Part shown: piece after piece, positions 58,650 to 64,000 of the stretch
Numbering within the stretch: the first letter of the stretch is position 1
How the letters are laid out: each line of letters starts with the position of its first letter
Assembly: GCF_003590095.1 (NCBI RefSeq)
Contig: NC_039497.1
Coordinates: 6,630,691-6,694,690, forward strand
Length of the DNA: 64,000 nt
Reading direction: 5' to 3'
DNA from: Trichoplusia ni
Lineage: Eukaryota > Arthropoda > Insecta > Lepidoptera > Noctuidae
Position numbers and translations under genes: made by a program
Notes under the pieces: generated by a model
What the model saw: the letters and a program-made list of their open reading frames with translations, nothing else
Told to the model about the DNA's origin: nothing
Database searches by the model: none

Positions 58650-58745
58650 TTAAAAAAATTCAAGAATCATGAGACACAAAGAGGTGGCTGACAGACAAAA
58701 AGCGGAGCCTTATTTATAGGGTTCCAATTTTACTGTTTCCATATG
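58650..58745 (-). repeat. Degenerate repeat (catgaaccatgatagctagac family), minus orientation
   Basis: aagaatcatgagacac, ctgacagacaaaaagcggagcc, tagggttccaattttac. Confidence 0.45.
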
Positions 58746-59514
58746 GAATCCTTATAAAATATGACAAAAGCAATTTAAAAACGTACAATGTAATTTATCT
58801 TTTCCAGGAACAAACACATTTATATTCGTTCAGAAGTAAAACGTTTTAAATTCACGCCTATTTTTTTGGGTGTTCGTGCTATCGTTTCAGATTCAGACTC
58901 TTGGGAGTCGTAATATGTAAATCATAACAGGTTCGTTAAAAATAAATCGTCAGTCGAAAATCCATTATTACAAAGGAAATGCTGAATTTCTCTTGTTAGT
59001 GCAATTAGTCTGAATACATTTTCAGCTGAAAAATAAACGTGTCGTTCTGAAAATTAATTTGCCGTACCGCCGATCGTTTGTCAAGATAAGTTTTATTTAA
59101 CAAGTGATGATCAAATGTATGGAGATTATATTAAAATTTGCTGTCAGCCAGCTACGTGACTCGGACTTTAAATGCCAAACATTTAGCCAATGTCTATAAA
59201 GTAACTTTAATTGTTAAAATATTGTTTGAAGTTCATCTAACCTAGTGACATTTCTACAATTGTTATCTTCAATAGAAAATAATGAAACTTGGCAGTTGGT
59301 AGGTACCCAGTAGGGTCGGAAACTGGAATAATTTTATTAAAATATTGTGTTGCAATCCACAAAACTTAAACAGACAAAACGCACAGAAAATGTACACCAA
59401 CAAAAGAATCGTAATTATTTCTCATCCTTATTTACTAAGTAGAATATATAAATTTTATACTAAAATCAAAGAAGCAGTACTTTATAGTACAAAACGAATG
59501 CAATTAAATTGCGT

Positions 59515-59650
59515 GTTGCTGTAGCATGCGACCTTTTTGAATAACGCTACGGAGGTCAGTGAAAGACCTTTAGGTGGCCACGGCAATTTGCTACGAGCCA
59601 CATAGCTACGAATGTTTCTCTAAGGGGAACACAGAGAATATTAATCGGTT
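59515..59650. repeat. Repeat fragment rich in GCTACG motifs
   Basis: tgtagcatgcgacc, aacgctacggaggtc, ctacgagccacatagctacgaatgtttctc: phrases of a dispersed lepidopteran repeat with palindromic GTAGC/GCTAC motifs, probably a DNA-transposon relative. Confidence 0.4.
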
Positions 59651-59784
59651 TTAAATCATATGCTACGAGAGTGAATAAATCCTCTTTGGTTCTGGATTAG
59701 GTACATTTTTCTTGTTGTGGTAGGTCATGACAACCAATGACACAACCAAAAATGAGGTAAATACGCGTGTTTGTTAAACCGTTT

Positions 59785-59995
59785 TCAACCGACTTCGATA
59801 AAGAGTAGGTTCTCAATTCGTCTGTTTTTTTTTCGCTTTTATTGCCTCAGAACTTTCGGTTAGAAACCCCAATTTTGTTGTTTCTTTTTTCATTTACAAT
59901 GAACCTTAATTTGGTCCCATAAAGTTTGGCTTACAAGTTTTCGTTTGAGGTTGGTTGTATGGTTTTTATCACGAAATTCAATTTCTCAACAGAAC
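59785..59995 (+). repeat. Degenerate repeat (aactgacttcaaaaagg family)
   Basis: ttttcaaccgacttcgataaagagtaggttctcaattcgtctg, a T run, gcctcagaactttcgg, ttggtcccataaagtttggc. Confidence 0.6.
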
Positions 59996-61200
59996 AATAA
60001 TATATTAACTTATAGTTTATTGGACGTGAACGTGTGCAATCAAAAATTATGAAAGCTACAAATTGAAATCAATATAATACAGAACTCTAAAATGAAAGGT
60101 GCTAAAGTTCACATTGACACCTATATAATATGCGGTTGATAGTGCGGTGCTGGCACAATAGAAAACAAAAGTATTCAAAATCTATTGTAACCAATTAGTC
60201 AAACAAAGGCTAAAACGCGAGCACTATCGAAAAAGTATTTCTAACAAAGCAACGTAATTGGTATTGATAACCGTATTCTAAATTCGAAAGTATTGATTGT
60301 ATCGTAATAATACTTTTTATTAGGAATCCTCGTAGGACTACCTACTCCGAAAAGGAAGTCACCAACCCCTACTTTCTAAACCTGACCTGTGGTCGTAAAT
60401 GCACAAACAAAAATACACTATCGGTTTTTCATATAAAAAAGCGTTGAACACCAAGCTAACTCATTGTGGATTGACGATTTCAGAAACCAATATTAAGAAT
60501 CCAGGATTCCTATTAGATGTTTTTCATCACAGCTCATCAGTGGTGTTTTAGAAAGATTAATAAAAGTCACATAATTAAAAAAAAAAACATCACATTGTTA
60601 CTTGCCTTTGCTGAGAGTGAACTTGCACATCGTTCATATTAATCCATAAATAGAATCGCAAGGCTACCACTGAACATAAATAATGCACATGCAAATATAA
60701 TCAATTCTTCGCCAAAAATTTGTTCCATTTTGGTACTCCAGAATTAATCAGTCCGTTTATTCTTTGATGCTTTAACAGCGCCAGCCATAATCGTCTCCAA
60801 AAACGTTATGAGTTATTTTATTAATCAAACTATTTGACAATGGAATAAATTACGGCGAAGATAAAAGCTATTATTGAGATCAAGTAGTCATTGTTTAATA
60901 TCGGATATATTGTTTGAGTATGCAAGCATCGTTTTCCTTATGCCGTTGACCTTGCAAACTTAATTTTGATTAAATGGATGCTCGTGTATTGAATTTTGTA
61001 TGAATAACTATTTGTAAACTGGGTAGTGTTATTAATAAGGTCATGATTTGCTTAAATTGTTAGAGCCTGTATTATGACTTTAAAGAGTTCTCGTGACTAA
61101 GTTTAACCCGATCTGGAACTAACCGGGCGCAAATTGTGATCAAGTTATGTTTATGAGGATATTGTGGAAGTAAGTCACCACTTTCACAGTAACAAACGCC
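59996..61200. other. Gene-free stretch
   Basis: AT-rich, nothing identified. Confidence 0.35.
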
Positions 61201-61218
61201 TTGCTTTTAAAGAACATC

Positions 61219-61457
61219 GACGACCTCCGTGGTCGAGTGGCGTACGCACCGGTTTCAAGGTGTCGCTAGCTCTGAGGTCCCGGGTTCGATCCCCGGTCGG
61301 GTCAATGTAAAAATTCACATTTCTACATTGTCTCGGGTCTGGGTGTTTGTGGTACCTTCGTTGTATCTGAATTCCATAACACAAGTGCTTAAGCAACTTA
61401 CTTTGGGTTCAGAACAATGTATGTGATGTTGTCCGCATTTATTTATTATTTATTTAT
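61219..61457 (+). mobile_element. tRNA-derived SINE, young copy 3 of 3
   Basis: Head with A box TGGTCGAGTGGC and B box GGGTTCGATCCCC, body, and an ATTT-type tail. About two differences from the 23811 copy (one C for G, one A for T). Confidence 0.88.
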
Positions 61458-62020
61458 AACATAGTATATAAATTACTGTGTTAAAAAGATTAGATTTTCT
61501 ATAATCGGAAAACTGTTATCATAGAAAAAGTGATTAGAGATAAATTTTTATGTCTTTTTTGAATGGTTTATTCAAGACAAAAAGTTCATCATTCAGTTCT
61601 CATACTGAATACATCGAAGCGATACAGTGAAAAACCCTCCTTTTAATAAAACGTCTACATAAATTTACCTCATAATATTCACCTTCATCTAACATTCTGC
61701 ACAAAAGGTAGTTCATTAAAATGCAACTGAAAATAAGTCCAGCTTTATACCTTGTATTCTGAAGAATATATGCGAAAGATGAATATGTCCAAGAGCAAAT
61801 TTAACTCATACGTTCTTTGTGAAATGAGAGTCACGTTATTGTGTGAATATGCAAGTATTCAACAGAGTACCTTCTGGAACTGTTTTATGAGCTACCATTT
61901 TGTACTATTTGTATTTCTGAACAAGTTTCAGAAAATGTAAAGATGGATCGATAGTGTGTTGGTATATTACCTGTCTCATTTTTTTGTTTAACGACTTAAG
62001 AAATTTGATCTTTCTGTCGC
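61458..62020. other. Gene-free stretch
   Basis: AT-rich, nothing identified. Confidence 0.35.
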
Positions 62021-62024
62021 AGGG

Positions 62025-62155
62025 GGTTTCACAAACATTCTTGGTACATGCATAAATACACCCAGAATCAGGAGAAGCATTCGCAGATCACACAAATGCT
62101 TGTCCTACGCGGTTATCGAACCAGAAACTACTCGGCTATACGTCTGTCCTACCTT
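62025..62155 (-). mobile_element. tRNA-derived SINE, minus orientation
   Basis: Plus strand: cacaaacattcttggtacatgcataaatacacccagaatcag, cacacaaatgcttgtcctacgcggttatcgaacc (inverted B box), actactcggctatacg. Confidence 0.65.
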
Positions 62156-63950
62156 TCTTTTTGTCTTGAGCCAGTTTTTTTTTAAATTTGTAATAAAACA
62201 AAATGTATAGCCAGTGTATTTATATCATTACAATGCCAGAATCTCAAGTAGTCAACTTTAGATCACAAGCTATGGATTCCAGGTTTCCTTTCGATGTTTT
62301 CTTTCACTGTTTGTCAGTGGTGTCTTAGAATAATATCGAATAAAGAAAATATTTCAGAAAGTTCCAAGAATTTTAAAAAGTACTTTGTAAGAACTCATCT
62401 CCAGCCTGCATTTCGGGCATAGAACCGCAAGGCACCACTATGCGCACTTAACTGCATCATTATGCTTAAACTTCTAAATCTTGTATTCCAATACTTCCAC
62501 CAATTACTAAGAAGAACGTGAACCTATGGGGAAAATTAGATAAAAAATAAAAAAAGATATTTAAAGTCAGCCTATTACAGTTTTTCAAAAAACGGCATAC
62601 CTAGAATCTTTACACTACTACTTATTTCAACACTTATGATGTAAATAATTGCAAACAGGGCAGAGAAATCACTTTTTACGATTTGTAAACTACGTCAAGG
62701 CTATCCTAAAAACGATAACCTTGACTTGTTGGTATATGCAAACAGCTCAAAACCATTCATTAAATCTCGCTCTCAATCAATTCGATTCGTAAGGCGTTGG
62801 CTGAAGCTGAAGGGCGTTTTGGCGTTGCCTAGAAATCAAATTAAACTCAAGAGACTGCCATAAACTCGGAACGGAGATATTTTTGACCTACTATTCCATG
62901 TTATGAGAGAGAGACAACGCTATATAGCTGTAATAGCACCATCTTCTTCTTATTATGTCTTAAACTTTATTTCAAAATAATAAGTCTATATTTTCTTTCT
63001 TTATATCTGTATGCTGTAATTGCTAAACATGACTGTTACTTTTTTTTTCTTTTTACCACCCTGCATGCCTACTATGTATCTTTACTCATGTTTTATACGA
63101 ATAAATATAACTTTCATCTTTTTTTATCTTGAACTCATATACAAGTATATATATATTAGTTATTTTATGTAATTTAGTTATGTAATGTAATAATATGAGA
63201 GAAATGAATTGAAATTGAATACAAGAACCATATATACAAATTCTAGAAACATTTTAAAATGTATTAGTCGTTAAATTACTCCAAAAATTCCTATGATTTA
63301 GTCGAGGTACTTCTGAGTTTCTAGATGAAAGGATATTATTAAAAGGTGTTATTGTTGCTACAGTAAGCGAAATCCCGAAATATACCGCCAACAAATTATT
63401 TTGCAAGAAAATCACTACGCCATATTCTAAAGCAATAAATTTTAACCTTCGCTTTGTTTGAGACAATTTCCTTATAATAAAATACTTCATAATTTTGTTT
63501 GTAATTTATCTGTTTTGCTGGTGGACAATGCATTACGATGGTTGATGTCAAAAGAGGTTGAATGTCATTAAATAACTAGTTTATAAATAAATTTTAATTG
63601 AAAACTAAACTCAATTGTTTGCAACGTTTCTTTCTTGTAGAAACTTTTGACAAATTAATCGTTGTTATAATAATACAAATCATTGACAAATCAAATAGTC
63701 CGATTTCTGAAACAATATGACTTTTATAAGTTTTATATTCGACTTATTCGCAAACAGCTTACTTATATACTTAACCATAAGCTTCTTCAGAACAAAGACA
63801 ATGTTACAAAACATTAACGTTGTCACAAATAGAAAACATAAAATTTACGGTTTAAAATTTAAAATCCTATCATTAAACGAAGTGACATGATTTGAATTAT
63901 CAGTTTAATAAATTTGAGCGATACAGTCAGCATTAAGGCTTGAAAAAAGG
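62156..63950. other. Gene-free stretch
   Basis: AT-rich with no coding signal. 62400-62450 and 62780-62830 are of slightly higher complexity, unidentified. Confidence 0.35.
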
Positions 63951-63951
63951 T

Positions 63952-63955
<4 letters not shown>

Positions 63956-63984
<29 letters not shown>
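63956..63984. repeat. CT dinucleotide microsatellite
   Basis: An uninterrupted (CT)n run of about 29 bases close to the right edge. Confidence 0.95.
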
Positions 63985-63987
<3 letters not shown>

Positions 63988-64000
63988 GATAGCGCTTTTT

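Noticed and set aside
1..64000. A novel multi-gene system
   Set aside because: Only two genes can be supported and they are unrelated; the rest is repeats and AT-rich non-coding DNA.

Overview
The window looks like nuclear DNA of a lepidopteran (moth or butterfly). It is AT-rich and gene-poor. Repeats typical of Lepidoptera fill it: tRNA-derived SINEs with A and B boxes, a 5S-rRNA-derived SINE ending in CCCAAC..GTTGGG and a GATG tail, RTE-like LINE 3' ends with GAT-microsatellite tails, and several degenerate families recognisable by their openings. I saw no bacterial, organellar or viral gene, no true tRNA or rRNA gene, and no CRISPR array. The species cannot be named from the sequence.

Coding content is small. 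(1) At the left edge (about 233-725, + strand) is an intronless stretch for a small multi-pass membrane protein. It is either a complete 156-residue single-exon gene or a last exon. I do not recognise the family. (2) On the minus strand are two exons of a ciliary-type opsin (pteropsin/arthropod c-opsin). Exon 1 (33407-33231) holds the N-terminus and TM1. Exon 2 (17124-16965) holds TM2 to mid TM3. They join in phase across an intron of about 16.1 kb. Spacing between landmark residues equals that of bovine rhodopsin (N55, D83, G90, C110, the residue-113 site, G121), which makes this a secure opsin call. The retinal-binding lysine and TM4-7 are not in the window, so the remaining exons must lie to the left of base 1 or be too short to see.

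Layout: 1-2670 small membrane-protein gene and its 3' region; 2.7-16.9 kb repeat-rich DNA that is probably opsin intron 2; 16.97-17.12 kb opsin exon 2; 17.1-33.2 kb opsin intron 1 with SINE and LINE insertions, one of them a clean insertion with an 18-bp target-site duplication; 33.23-33.41 kb opsin exon 1; 33.5-64 kb upstream DNA with repeats and no gene I can support, ending near a CT microsatellite.

The most interesting material is in the repeats. A SINE family has a 5' part that aligns with the internal-promoter half of 5S rRNA. Its 3' end shares a hairpin-plus-GATG tail with a LINE fragment in the same window, which is what a SINE-LINE partnership would look like. Three copies have readable target-site duplications (10, 13 and 18 bp). 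A second SINE family, tRNA-derived, has three almost identical copies and so has moved recently. There are also several striking inverted repeats. I found no multi-gene novel system, and most predicted short reading frames are chance or lie inside repeats.
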